DNA of 64,000 bases from the NCBI GenBank assembly GCA_949317995.1, contig OX439038.1:2374001-2438000 (forward strand), written 5' to 3'. This document shows positions 22,856-57,436 of the stretch, piece after piece; the first letter of the stretch is position 1, and each line of letters begins with the position of its first letter. The DNA comes from Acholoe squamosa. Its lineage: Eukaryota; Annelida; Polychaeta; Phyllodocida; Polynoidae. Made by a program: the position numbers and the translations under genes. Under the pieces are notes generated by a model, which was given only the letters and a program-made list of their open reading frames with translations, had not been told where the DNA came from and did no database searches.

Positions 22856-23256
22856 TGTAACGTCCGATACCAAAATCTAAATCAGTTATAAAACATGGAA
22901 AAAATTAATCTTCATAATCTTTGTTATTACCCATATGAAGGGCTTTATTATCCCCTACATTGGCGAAAAAATTGTGTGTCCAGCAGCATTTGTCTCCATG
23001 TGAGAGCAGCTTATGTGAAATAATTCTGATAAAAGTACCGGACGTTATGTAACGTCCGGTACTTTTATCATCATGTAGGAGGCAGTCTACTGTACATGCA
23101 TAACTCAAATTCTGTTCCATTCTGTAATTGAAGTCAATAATAGACATATTGGCCTTGTTAATTAATGTGTTTGTTATGCATAATGGGACATTCTTATATT
23201 ACTGAGAGCAACTTCAATTACCTCTATATTTCATTATTTTGGTACCGGACGTTACA
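22856..23256. mobile_element. MITE with TGTAACGTCCG ends and an internal copy of both ends
   Basis: Outer inverted ends are TGTAACGTCCGATACCAAAA and TTTTGGTACCGGACGTTACA (401 bp). In the middle, about 23033-23072, lies a near-perfect palindrome GTACCGGACGTTATGTAACG continuing TCCGGTAC, two terminus-like sequences joined head to head. No ORF. Confidence 0.7.
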
Positions 23257-23611
23257 TGACACAAAACAAGCAATAAAAATGGAACCGGATGGGCTAGATC
23301 GGTATTTTTTGGTTTTCTGAGTTGAGCGGAAGTCCCTTCACAGTTGTGTTAAGGTTATATAAAGGAATTAGAAAATTATTTTTAAAGGCCCTTCTAGGGC
23401 AGAATCTTACACTTTCTGACGACCTGATTCTTATGCATGGTTATAAAGTAGGTTATCGGTATGTGGTATGGGTAGTCATTTCTCATTGGCTGGGATAGAA
23501 ATTGAGCTTAAGTTATGTCTGCTATAACCAGTGATGCAATAGTGTTATATAATTTGGTGTTTCTACAAACACCTACCCTCTGCATTAAGAAATACCCTAC
23601 ACTTTCCTTTA

Positions 23612-23614
<3 letters not shown>

Positions 23615-23666
<52 letters not shown>
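23615..23666. repeat. (TA)n microsatellite
   Basis: Alternating TA of about 50 bp; overlapping ORFs with Ile-Tyr runs are spurious. Confidence 0.95.
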
Positions 23667-23668
<2 letters not shown>

Positions 23669-23746
23669 TTATACATATACTGTTACATGTCTGCAGTAAA
23701 CATCCTAAGAATCCCTATACATTATAGTGCTCCAAACACGACAGCG

Positions 23747-23983
23747 CCATATAGCCCTTCAAGGGCCGCTGATGCAGGAGTGCATCATGCCCATTGGTTG
23801 GCATGATGCACCAATGAGGTGCTGGTGAGACTGCCTGCCAGCACTTTATTTGAGTATCATGCCGATCCTTTGGGAGCTTATGTATTGACCCTGGAGGGTC
23901 GGCATGATGCACCAATGAAGTGCGTGGACCAGTCATGACGACCAATGGGCATGATGCACTCCTGTATCAGTGGCCTTTAATGG
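23747..23983. mobile_element. Diverged TTAA-type foldback element
   Basis: Same family as 19377-19569: starts CCCTTCAAGGGCCGCTGATG, contains GGAGTGCATCATGCCCATTG and the complementary right half (CAATGGGCATGATGCACTCC), and ends TTTAATGGCTTAA. The terminal TTAA is degraded on the left. Confidence 0.7.
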
Positions 23984-24026
23984 CTTAATTTCAGTATATT
24001 TTAAACATCCTAAGACTCTTTATACA

Positions 24027-47609
<23,583 letters not shown>

Positions 47610-47863
47610 GACGTAAAGATGGACGCAGGACGTGCAGCCAGCCTCCTGTATATATCACTGTACACAAATCGTACAATATAACTGATTTATTCTGTCTGGT
47701 TTTGGCCGAGTATTGGTATAGCCCTATTTATATTGGTGTCCTATTATCCCGGCGTATTTTCCTCCTGGATTATCCTCTCTATGGCTGGTATCGATTTAGT
47801 TGTGTGACCTTTTGGTCTCCCAGTGCTGCCCATCAGTTACAGCTGGTCACTTGGTGGTTAAAC
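47610..47863 (-). other. 5' UTR part of exon with upstream splice acceptor
   Basis: Upstream of the ATG, TTTATTTCACTTTCAG followed by GTTTAACC at 47863 is a good acceptor, so the first coding exon probably has a spliced leader exon farther upstream. Confidence 0.55.
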
Positions 47864-48054
47864 CTGAAAGTGAAATAAAAGGTGAAATCATTACAAAAAT
47901 CTACATCATATTAATCAATGGTATTAAGAGCAGAACCGCTCGACAACGTTCTCTGGTGATATTTGGTTAATGCATTACAATATGAAATTCCATTAAACAA
48001 GAAAGGGTTCCACTTCTAATAATAGTGTCATACATGTAGGTAGAAACAAGACTT

Positions 48055-48275
48055 CGTAAAGCCACATCCTCATATAAGCTGCACCCTGAATATACGGAAT
48101 TGCTGTAAGCCCCCAGGGGGGGGGGGGTGTATTGGTTAAGTGTTGTCATTCTTTACTACAATCTATATATAATCATATAATCATCCTATAAGGCGCACCC
48201 TGACCTCAGCACGACTCTATAAGCCGCAGTAGGCCTCTGTGATGGTCTATAGCAGTACGTTGTGGCTTATAATAC
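48055..48275. repeat. TATAAG-type dispersed repeat
   Basis: CATATAAGCTGCACCCTGAA and CTATAAGGCGCACCCTGACC; same family as 18.2-19.1 and 21.4-21.7 kb. Confidence 0.6.
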
Positions 48276-48324
48276 ACAGTTACTTTTTGGGTATTCACTT
48301 AATACCTGCATATCATGATTCTAG

Positions 48325-48525
48325 ACCTCTACAGTCGACATGGCGACATGAGCATTTTTTGGCTTCGGGACACAAGACATGGCCAATTCCTTAAAATCGA
48401 CACAGGCACATGGCCATTTTTTAAAATCGACACAGGGACATGGTAATTTCTTAAAATCGACACGGTGATATGGTCATTTCTTAAAATCAACATGGGATAT
48501 GGGGACCCCCCGTCAAGGGCCCCCA
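48325..48525. repeat. CATGTCGATTTTAAGAAA repeat, reverse copy
   Basis: TTCTTAAAATCGACACGG-type words recur four times, ending GGACCCCCCGTCAAGGGCCC. Diverged reverse relative of 31640-31890. Confidence 0.65.
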
Positions 48526-48718
48526 TAGTCCATGGTGGTTCGTAGATGTAGGCTTATACATCTATCGGGTAGTTTCATACTAAAATTAAAAGTTTCATAT
48601 CAAAACTATATTATACACATACAAATGTGCATGGTTTCATTATCCAATGTCGTCAAAGTTCCATTTACTGATACATCGGAGCCTACTTTCAAAATACATC
48701 CCACACTTAACCATTCAA

Positions 48719-48872
48719 CCCTTTACGCACCGCTGATGCATTAATGCATCATGCCCATTGGTCGTCATGATGCATGAATGAAGTGCTGGCCAGTAGTCTC
48801 GCCAGCACTTCATTGGTGCATCATGACGTCCAGTGGGCATGATGCATTAATGCATCAGCGACCCTTAAAGAT
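48719..48872. mobile_element. Near-perfect TTAA-family foldback, 154 bp
   Basis: The clearest short copy: CCCTTTACGCACCGCTGATG and GCATTAATGCATCATGCCCA on the left, complementary on the right, ending GCATCAGCGACCCTTAAAG before TTTAA. Arms of about 75 bp pair over almost their whole length around CCAGTAGTCTCG. Confidence 0.8.
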
Positions 48873-48899
48873 TTAAAGTGACACTTAGTGTTAGCACTA

Positions 48900-49803
48900 A
48901 TGCTGCTTTGATATGGGTGATCCTCTAATGAAGTGGTGGGGAGTCTGCTCAAGAGTACTTCATTAGTGCATCATGCCAACCATCTGGGAGTGTATCAATC
49001 ACATAAAATCAGCATGATGCATGAATGAAGTCATGGCGAGTTACTTGTCTGCATGGGCTGCATTCAGGCATCATGACGACCAATGCATCATGACGACCAA
49101 TGCACCATGATGACCAATGTATCATGACGACCAATGTATCATGACGACCAATGTATCATGACGACCAATGCATTATGACGACCAATGCATCATGACGACC
49201 AGTGCACCATGACGACCAATGCATCATGATGACCAATGCACCATGACGACCAGTGCACCATGACGACCAATGTATCATGACGACCAATGTATCATGACGA
49301 CCAAAGTATCATGACGCCCAATGTATCATGACGACCAATGTATCATGAAGACCAATGCATCATGACGACCAGTGCACCATGACGACCAATGCATCATGAC
49401 GACCAATGCACCATGACGACCAATGCATCATGACGACCAATGTATCATGACGACCAATGTATCATGACGACCAATGTATCATGATGACCAATGTATCATG
49501 ACGACCAATGCATCATGAAGACCAATGCATCATGACGACCAATGCATCATGACGACCAATGTATCATGACGACCAATGCATCATGACGACCAATGTATCA
49601 TGACGACCAATGTATCATGAAGACCAATGCATCATGACGACCAATGCATCATGACGACCAATGCATCATGACGACCAAAGTATCATGACGACCAATGTAT
49701 CATGACGACCAATGTATCATGACGACCAATGTATCATGACGACCAATGTATCATGACGACCAATGCATCATGAAGACCAATGTATCATGACGACCAATGT
49801 TTC
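48900..49803. repeat. Foldback remnant expanded into a 17-bp minisatellite, about 43 copies
   Basis: A diverged TTAA-family segment (48900-49060) leads into tandem ATCATGACGACCAATGT units. The unit is the inner arm of the foldback (GCATCATGACGACCAATG). Blocks of GCATC, GTATC and GCACC variants alternate. Confidence 0.9.
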
Positions 49804-49873
49804 ACGTAACTAACGTCATCAGTAAGCAGGTGTGTTGTCATGGCAACATGCAGGTGGGTCCCAGTCTCATTAA

Positions 49874-50112
49874 CCCTTTAAGTGCAGCTGATGCATTAAT
49901 ACATCCTGTCCATTGGTCGTTATGATGCACCAATCAAGTGCAGTCTCGCCATCACTTCATTTATATTGGAGCATCATGCCGACCCTCCAGGAGTTTGTGT
50001 ATCGGCATGATGCATGAATGTAGCCCTGGTGAGTTACTCACCAGGGCTGCATTCATGTATCATGACAGCTATATGGACAGGATGCATTAATGCATTAGCG
50101 GCCCTTAATGGG
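49874..50112. mobile_element. TTAA-flanked foldback (piggyBac-like MITE)
   Basis: TTAA at 49870-49873 and 50113-50116, ends CCCTTTAAGTGCAGCTGATG and GCATTAGCGGCCCTTAATGG. Contains CCCTGGTGAGTTACTCACCA followed by GGGCTGCATTCATG. Confidence 0.8.
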
Positions 50113-50439
50113 TTAAGAAGTGTGTGTGTGTATGGGGGGGGGGGTTCTACTAGAGGGGAGGGATGGAATAGGGGGAGGGGGGAAGTAGAGGTGTTTACAA
50201 TGTTTAACCCCCCCCCACCAACCCTTAGAGCTGTGGAGAGCCTTTGTATCCAATGTCCAGCTCTATATATAACTACATGTAGGCCTAGCCAGACAATGGC
50301 ATTGGGTGAGCACCAAGTAATAACCACATATAAGCAGGAACAATAGGGTAACAACCATGGATATATGAGACAGATATATCATACTGTGTCATGTGGAGTT
50401 ATACAGGAAATATACATGTAATCATACATGTCTCAACAC

Positions 50440-50675
50440 GACCACTGATGCATCATACCCATTGGTTCAAACTTAAATCTCATGATGCATGAATGCAGCC
50501 CTGGGGAGTTACTCATCCAGGCTGTATTCATGCATCATGCCAACCCTACGGGGGCGATACACTCCCGCAGGGAAGGTATGTTGCCCTATCAGGAGACTCA
50601 CCAGCACTTCATTGGTGCATCATAACGAAAGATAGGCATGATGCACTCCTGCATCAGTGGCCTTTAATTTTAAAG
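50440..50675. mobile_element. Diverged TTAA-family foldback
   Basis: CTGATGCATCATACCCATTG at left, central CCCTGGGGAGTTACTCATCC, right half CTCCTGCATCAGTGGCCTTT. Directly precedes the 33-bp array. Confidence 0.65.
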
Positions 50676-50734
50676 GTAAACATGACATCAAGCTCTATAT
50701 TGCCATTGGTCAGCCAGTGTTGGCAAGGCTACTG

Positions 50735-51865
50735 ATCAGTCTAATGTGCACTACATTGGTGCATCATGACGAACTAATGTGCACTGTATTGGTGCATCAT
50801 GATTAACTAATGTGCACTGCATTGGTGCATCATGACAAACTAATGTGCACTGTATTGGTGCATCATGACAAACTAATGTGCACTGCATTGGTGCATCATG
50901 ACAAACTAATGTGCACCGCATTCATGCATCATGACAAACTATTGGGCACTGTATTGGTGCATCATGACAAACTAATGTGCACTGTATTGGTGCATCATGA
51001 CAAACTAATGTGCACTGCATTGGTGCATCATGACAAACTAATGTGCACCGCATTCATGCATCATGACAAACTATTGGGCACTGTATTGGTGCATCATGAC
51101 AAACTAATGTGCACTGCATTGGTGCATCATGACAAACTAATGTGTACTGCATTGGTGCATCATGACAAACTAATGTGCACTGTATTGGTGCATCATGACA
51201 AACTAATGTGCACTGTATTGGTGCATCATGACAAACTAATGTGCACTGCATTGGTGCATCATGACAAACTAATGTGCACCGCATTCATGCATCATGACAA
51301 ACTATTGGGCACTGTATTGGTGCATCATGACAAACTAATGTGCACTGTATTGGTGTATCATGACAAAGTAATGTGCACTGCATTGGTGCATCATGACAAA
51401 CTAATGTGCACCGCATTCGTGCATCATGACAAACTAATGTGCACCGCATTCTTGCATCATGACAAACTAATGTGCACTACATTGGTGCATCATGACAAAC
51501 TAATGTGCACTGCATTGGTGCATCATGACAAACTAATGTGCACCGCATTCTTGCATCATGACAAACTAATGTGCACTACATTGGTGCATCATGACAAACT
51601 AATGTGCACTGCATTGGTGCATCATGATGAACTAATGTGCACTACATTGGTGCATCATGACAAACTAATGTACACTGCATTGGTGCATCATGATGAACTA
51701 ATGTGCACTACATTGGTGCATCGTGACAAACTAATGTACACTGCATTGGTGCATCATGACAAACTAATGTGCACTGCATTGGTGCATCATGATGAACTAA
51801 TGTGCACTACATTGGTGCATCGTGACAAACTAATGTACACTGCATTGGTGCATCATGACAAATCT
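50735..51865. repeat. 33-bp minisatellite, about 34 copies
   Basis: Unit CATTGGTGCATCATGACAAA then CTAATGTGCACTG. TTGGTGCATCATGAC is foldback-family arm sequence. Because 33 is a multiple of three and no unit frame has a stop, it yields a 358-codon ORF with an 11-residue period (VHHDKLMCTAL); this is not evidence for a gene. A four-unit higher-order block with CCGCATTCATGCATC and CTATTGGGCACTG recurs at least three times. Confidence 0.95.
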
Positions 51866-52048
51866 TCAGGAGTGCAATATACATGATCTGAGCTTTATAA
51901 TAAAGGTGGTATTTGGTTTACATAAGCCATACTGCAATGTACTGATATATCCATGCAGATAGTAACTCCCCAGGGTGGTAGGATCTATCCATCTAACTAT
52001 ATATCATATATGTGTATGGTAGTCAAACGATTTGTGGATCAAAATGCA

Positions 52049-52108
52049 GTTAAAGTCAGAAAAAAAAAGAAAGAAAGGAAGAAAGAAAGAAAGAGAGAGA
52101 GAATGAGT

Positions 52109-52140
<32 letters not shown>

Positions 52141-52275
52141 GGGACAGGGAGAAGAGGGGTATTAGGGGGAGAGTGACAGGGTACAGGGGGAACAGAAAGA
52201 GAGAGAGGGGGGGGGGTCAGTGAGGGAGGGAGAGGGACGGGGGAGAAACAGAGTAAGGAGGGAGGGAGAGAGATA
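52049..52275. repeat. Polypurine (GA-rich) tract, about 225 bp
   Basis: Almost pure A/G on the plus strand: GAAA repeats, then GAGA, then G-rich words. Lies between the 33-bp array and the probable promoter side of the transporter gene. Confidence 0.9.
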
Positions 52276-52464
52276 AAGTAAAGAAGTAAAGATAGAATTC
52301 GTTGACTCAATGATTGAGTGACATTATAATATAATGACGCTTATAGAAACATTGATTATCAATAATATTTAGTTCCATCATGACTACATCAACCAACAGG
52401 CTCTATAATATTGAAAGTGCTATTAACAGGTCTGTATTAATACCAATAATTCCACCTTCAGCAA

Positions 52465-52476
52465 ACTCACCTTGAG
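52465..52476 (-). other. Candidate splice donor of the transporter's noncoding first exon
   Basis: On the minus strand, GCCTCAAG before GTGAGTTTGC is a consensus donor; with the acceptor at 47863 it would make a 4.6-kb first intron. The exon would start somewhere above 52471; no TATA box or start site was identified. Confidence 0.35.
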
Positions 52477-52935
52477 GCTTGACTTGAACCTGTGGATGAT
52501 GATGGCCAGGCCTCCATGTACACAGTGCAGTGTTACCTGCACAGGTAGATAGTCAGCTGGTCTGTACAGCTGGTATCATCCTGCACCTCCTCCAGTGTCG
52601 TCTACTCCAGGTGGTATAAGGTACTGCAGTGTGTTGTATAAACTGTGGGTGCATCAATCCAGCCTGTACTATAGGTAGCTATAGCTGATGTCATTCACTC
52701 CTGTATGTCATACCTGTGTCAGTGTCAGTGTATGAAGCCTCCTCCAGGTGCTATAACTACTACCACAGGTGTCCTACTCCTGCTACTGATGTAACACCAG
52801 GTGTATCATCTGCTCCTTCACTCACTTAAACTGGAGGACAGGTATATATTGAAATCTGCAAGATAGGTATATTGAATATAGCAGCAGACTTGTATAATGA
52901 TAATGTCTTTGTGTAGATGTAGATGTACCTAATAC

Positions 52936-53920
52936 CATCCAGCACTAACAGACATTTATAGCTGACTACAGGTGCCTGTCTACCATTGATGTCCTACCAC
53001 CATGTAGCTAATACCATTGATGTCCTACCACCATGTACCTAACACCATTGATGTCCTACCACCATGTTCCTAATACCATTGATGTCCTACCACCATGTAC
53101 CTAATACCATTGATGTCCTACCACCATGTACCTAATACCATCCAGCACTAACAGACATTTATAGCTGACTACAGGTGCCTGTCTACCATTGATGTCCTAC
53201 CACCATGTTCCTAATACCATTGATGTCCTACCACCATGTACCTAATACCATTGATGTCCTACCACCATGTACCTAATACCATCCAGCACTAACAGACATT
53301 TATAGCTGACTACAGGTACCTGTCTACCATTGATGTCCTACCACCATGTAGCTAATACCATTGATGTCCTACCACCATGTTCCTAATACCATTGATGTCC
53401 TACCACCATGTAGCTAATAACATTGATGTCCTACCACCATGTAGCTAATACCATTGATGTCCTACCACCATGTACCTAATACCATCCAGCACTAACAGAC
53501 ATTTATAGCTGACTACAGGTACCTGTCTACCATTGATGTCCTACCACCATGTAGCTAATACCATTGATGTCCTACCACCACGTTCCTAATACCATTGATG
53601 TCCTACCACCATGTAGCTAATACCATTGATGTCCTACCACCATGTAGCTAATACCATCCAGCACTAACAGACATTTATAGCTGACTACAGGTACCTGTCT
53701 ACCATTGATGTCCTACCACCATGTAGCTAATACCATTGATGTCCTACCACCATGTTCCTAATACCATTGATGTCCTACCACCATGTTCCTAATACCATTG
53801 ATGTCCTACCACCATGTAGCTAATACCATTGATGTCCTACCACCATGTAGCTAATACCATCCAGCACTAACAGACATTTATAGCTGACTACAGGTGCCTG
53901 TCTACCATTGATGTCCTACT
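52936..53920. repeat. 31-bp minisatellite with higher-order repeats
   Basis: Basic unit CCATTGATGTCCTACCACCA then TGTAGCTAATA. Six insertions of a longer segment (CATCCAGCACTAACAGACAT, then TTATAGCTGACTACAGGT) occur at spacings of about 203, 141, 203, 172 and 203 bp, which differ by multiples of 31. Confidence 0.9.
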
Positions 53921-53929
53921 GTCATACTA

Positions 53930-54699
53930 GTAATTGGCATGATCAAGTTGTCATATGAGAAATATCATAAGACTAGTGGTATATAGTGTAAATACATCAG
54001 GCTCATATAAAATAGTGTTATTTCCAGTTGTCACTGGTTTATTCAGCTTTAGGCAACATGTAAGAAATATCAATCATACAGTAGTTGGTATGTAGGTAAT
54101 TAGTACATACAGTAAACATACAGTAATTTATAAAGTACAATGTTCAGTTCCACTCCACCTGTGAGGTATTAATAATACAGTGTCCAGCATACTTCTAGGT
54201 GGGTTCCCACACCTAGCTCCTGACCTGCTGCTTAGAGGAATAATGTAATAATGGATAACTTTACCCTCTGGTGGAAGTCTTGAAGAAGATAGCCTCTGGC
54301 CACTAATGGTAGGAAACCAATGCCTGTCTAGCATAGTTTCACCATAGTGCAGTGGTATAGCAGGTAGCAGGAGATGACTGGAGATGTTACCTCTAGAGCG
54401 GTTCTTGGTGATGTGTCCTCCTGGAGGTGCAGACAGGCTATTTGTAGCAAATCTTGGAAAAGCACCTCCAGACTGACTGGAGCCAGCAGCATCTGCCTAA
54501 CTGTACAATTGTTTGAGGGGACCCTTTCAAGTGTCACAGGGGGACAAAGGACCCCCATGGACGCCGCTATGGCCCCCATTGTCTCGGTCGGTTCTGCATC
54601 TTTAGACCCTCATATCTCGGCCGTTTATGCTTGTATAACCGCCATTTTGGGCATGCGCGGAGCTGAATGTGCCAAGATTATAATGCCCGCTGGATAGGC
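53930..54699. other. No gene recognised
   Basis: A 107-codon plus-strand ORF at 54374-54697 has no recognisable motif and is matched by an ORF on the other strand. Left unassigned; this may be host flank of the retroelement. Confidence 0.4.
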
Positions 54700-55275
54700 G
54701 CGTAACTCCCGCCGGTTTGTCTGTAGCTTACTCGGAGGTCGATTCAGTCTCCATGGCGTAACTTCCTTAATACTGAGAGTTCAGCCTTGATCTTGGGCTC
54801 ATTCTGACCGTCTAATTATGGGCTTTCCATAGAATTTTTGATATTTGACCTAGGTCGCTCAGGAGCGACGCTAGAGCGACCGGAAGGTTATGGCATCGTG
54901 CTTATGTAACCCATTGTTCAGTCCTTAGAGTGCTCAGACACTCATGACGGCGTCAGCGGTGCTCAGGCACCCGTGACGGCCGGTTGCATTCACTTACAAG
55001 TTATTAATTTGTGCATTGAACCATGAGGTCGCACACTGAGACCCTCATTTTTATTATATTGTGCAGTGAACCATTAGGTCGGACCTTTTGATGTCATAAA
55101 CTCAGTCTAACTGACTGTGGCTGGTGTGCAGTGGGGCATGAACGCTCTTATGTAAAGTTTGAGCGCTCTTTATAGCTCTTAGAACCAACCTATGTATTAA
55201 TTTCATAGATATTTCTTTGATTAATACAAAATATGTTACAATTTATGGAATAATAAAATGGTATATCATAGAATA
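54700..55275 (-). repeat. Candidate 3' LTR of the Ty3/gypsy element (left limit unknown)
   Basis: On the minus strand a purine tract GGGGGAGAGGGAG (55288-55276) could be the polypurine tract; after it come TATAAAGAG (near 55170) and an AATAAA (near 55050), in the order expected for U3 and R. A direct repeat (TTGTGCA(T/G)TGAACCAT) occurs at 55011 and 55059. The 5' LTR is outside the window, so identity cannot be tested and the start TATTC lacks the usual TG. Confidence 0.3.
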
Positions 55276-55319
55276 CTCCCTCTCCCCCGAAAGAATGCGA
55301 AACTCCGTCATTTCGCCGA

Positions 55320-56110
55320 GGGAATGTACAATTTATACAATTTTTACCTTATTTTTGGAGTTATATACTGTTTTGTAAGAGGATTTGAAGTGATGGGGAG
55401 TGCTTCAAATGCAATTTTGTGGTAGAGCTTTGTCAGTATAAACAATTTTCTCCTGGGTATAAGTACATTTCCGAGTTTCTATATCTTACTATACCAGAGC
55501 TTATTTGCTTATGTAACATCAATTTTGGGTACAATTTTCCATTTTTATGTACACCATACAATTTGGCAAATAGGGTGCAATTTTGGCATTTAATATTCAA
55601 TTTAGCGTGCAAATTGAACATAAATGACAATTTCAGTGTGCAAATTTACAATTTCGCGTGTAATTGCGTTCAATTGACAATTTCAGTATGCAAATATATA
55701 ATTTTTGCGTACATTTGGCAATTTGAGTGTGCAACTATATAATTTTCGCGTATATTTGGCAATTTTAGTGTGCAAATATATAATTTCGCGTGCATTTGGC
55801 AATTTGAGTGTGCAAATATATAATTTTGCGTTCAATTGATAGTTTCTGTATGTACAAATATAATTTTGCGTACAGCTTGGATACACATAGAAATGTTGAT
55901 TTTCTAAAAATCTGACTTCAGTGTATGAATTGGGTACAGACATACAGCATAATGTGCAACATATAATTCAAATGTAAATTGGATACAACTTACAATCTAG
56001 TGTGCAAACATACAATTTTAGTGTGCAAATTGGGTACAAGCGTACAATCTGGTGTGCAAACATACAATTTTAGTGTGCAAATTGGGTACAACGTACAATC
56101 TAGATTACAC
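55320..56110. repeat. Degenerate ACAATTT / GTGTGCAAAT repeats
   Basis: Words CAATTT(C/T/G)AGTGTGCAAAT and ATATAATTT(C/T)GCGT recur at about 44-bp intervals at 55600-55870; a 52-bp unit with CATACAATTTTAGTGTGCAA repeats at 55990-56100. ORFs here are Asn/Tyr/Phe/Ile-rich by-products. Confidence 0.75.
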
Positions 56111-56313
56111 TATTCAATTTATGGGATTTGAGACAAATTTTTCCGAGGGCCGGAAAAACAAAGTACTTCATGTACAATAGGCTTGTTTGTCTCTGAGTTA
56201 CTCATTGATTTTGCTATATGGGTGTATTAATTGGCAATTTCGGCAGTGGGCCGCTGCTTAATTGACTATTCCCCTAGCCTTTTGAGTATGTGTCCCTGAA
56301 AGAGATTTATTTG

Positions 56314-56681
56314 GTGAGTATCTTAAGTAAACATGTCTTATGTCAACAATTTTCTCAACAAAATTTTTTTTTTTTTTTCATTTTTCCAACAATTTTCTTG
56401 GATACCTAAAGTGTGTTACTTTAAGTAAACCTTGGCATAGTATACAAGTGCTAGTGGGTACAAAAACTGTCTTAGTTATCTACCTGCATTCATGTATATT
56501 AATGTTAGATTTGTACAATTTTACAATTTGTAATTTGCAATTTCGCAATTTTGCGCGTATATGCGCGCATTAATCATTGATTTTTGTGAGAATACCATAG
56601 ATTTTCATATTATACATCAACAAGTGGCTGTGTATATAATTTTTTTTTTTTTTTCTAATACTTTGATAATTTCATTGACAG
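56314..56681 (+). other. Candidate intron upstream of the antisense ORF
   Basis: ATTTG followed by GTGAGTATC is a consensus donor at 56314; TTTTTTCTAATACTTTGATA then ATTTCATTGACAG is a good acceptor ending at 56681. A second acceptor-like run CTCTGCCTGTCCCCCAG ends at 56951 inside the ORF, just before GTGATGGAG, so the usable start could be the second Met (codon 16). All inference from consensus. Confidence 0.35.
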
Positions 56682-56909
56682 TGGAGGTGTGTCAGGAGTG
56701 AGATGTGAGTCTCCTCCCTGGTGTGCTCATGCAGTGGTGGCACTTGAGGTGTTAGGTGCCAGATTTTGGCATGTGTCTGTGGCAGTGCCTAGCTTGGTGT
56801 CAGTGGACAGTTCAGGGTGGGGGGGGGGGGGTGTGTGTGTGTCCATTTAAGGAGTGTGTGGCTGGTATTGGAGCATCAGTTCCTCTCTGGAAGTCACTGC
56901 TGTAGTACC

Positions 56910-57389
56910 ATGGCCCACCTACAAGCTCTCTTTGCTCTGCCTGTCCCCCAGGTGATGGAGGTGGGGAGTCCAGCTAGGGCCCTGGTTGAGTTTAACCAGA
57001 CCATCCATTATGGGTACATAGTGAGTAACTACAAAGAGATCATAGAGCATGGTGATGTGATGGTCTGTAATTACTCCTGCCATTATTTCCTGGGCTCAGC
57101 CTTGCGTCGGGGGGCCACTGTGGCCCTTCTGTCTAGGGCCTTGGGCAGTATGGGTTTCTGGCCCATGGATTATAACCTAGGGCCGCGGGAGCGAGTGCTA
57201 TGGGATTATTTGTTGGCGGCATCCCTCCTCGATCTTGCGGCATCCGGGGATCCATCCACGGCTGCCGAGTATGGACTGGGGATGCTGGAGGCCCGGCTCG
57301 CTGAGTGGGAGCAGGATCACGGCCATATGTATGGCTCGGACTCGGCCCCGGACTCTCCCATTGATGTTGAACCCGAGGATCTGTGGTAG
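56910..57389 (+). CDS. Antisense accessory ORF in the 3' region of the retroelement
   Basis: 159 codons on the strand opposite to env and pol, from an ATG in ACCATGG context to TAG. GC content is clearly higher than in its surroundings. The N-terminus is mixed (MAHLQALFALPVPQ, VEFNQTIHYGYIVSNYKEI), the middle has Cys62 and Cys66 and an alternating helical stretch (FLGSALRRGATVALLSRAL), then a hydrophobic DYLLAASLLDLAA segment, and a strongly acidic C-terminus (DSAPDSPIDVEPEDLW). No signal peptide or known domain recognised; it is not a histone. A canonical histone-type stem-loop follows 48 bp after the stop, and env ends tail-to-tail 150 bp away. Position recalls antisense genes between env and the 3' LTR in some retroviruses, but no sequence relation is claimed. 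Confidence 0.55.
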   Translation: MAHLQALFALPVPQVMEVGSPARALVEFNQTIHYGYIVSNYKEIIEHGDVMVCNYSCHYFLGSALRRGATVALLSRALGSMGFWPMDYNLGPRERVLWDYLLAASLLDLAASGDPSTAAEYGLGMLEARLAEWEQDHGHMYGSDSAPDSPIDVEPEDLW

Positions 57390-57436
57390 GATCCCGACTG
57401 ACTGAAACCTAGGGTGTAAAAACCCGCCATCCCAAA

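Noticed and set aside
49065-49803. CRISPR-like regular repeats
   Set aside because: Units are directly contiguous with no unique spacers, in a eukaryotic sequence; it is a minisatellite. The same holds for the arrays at 2.2, 42.3, 45.5, 50.7 and 53 kb.
50810-51886. 358-codon ORF with 11-residue repeats
   Set aside because: Product of a 33-bp minisatellite whose unit is a multiple of three; no start context, no non-repeat domain, and the opposite strand is open as well.
54374-54697. 107-codon plus-strand ORF
   Set aside because: No motif, an overlapping opposite-strand ORF of similar length, and no conserved features visible.
55419-55742. 107-codon ORF upstream of the antisense gene as its first exon
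   Set aside because: Made of the ACAATTT repeats; it ends well before the candidate donor at 56314.
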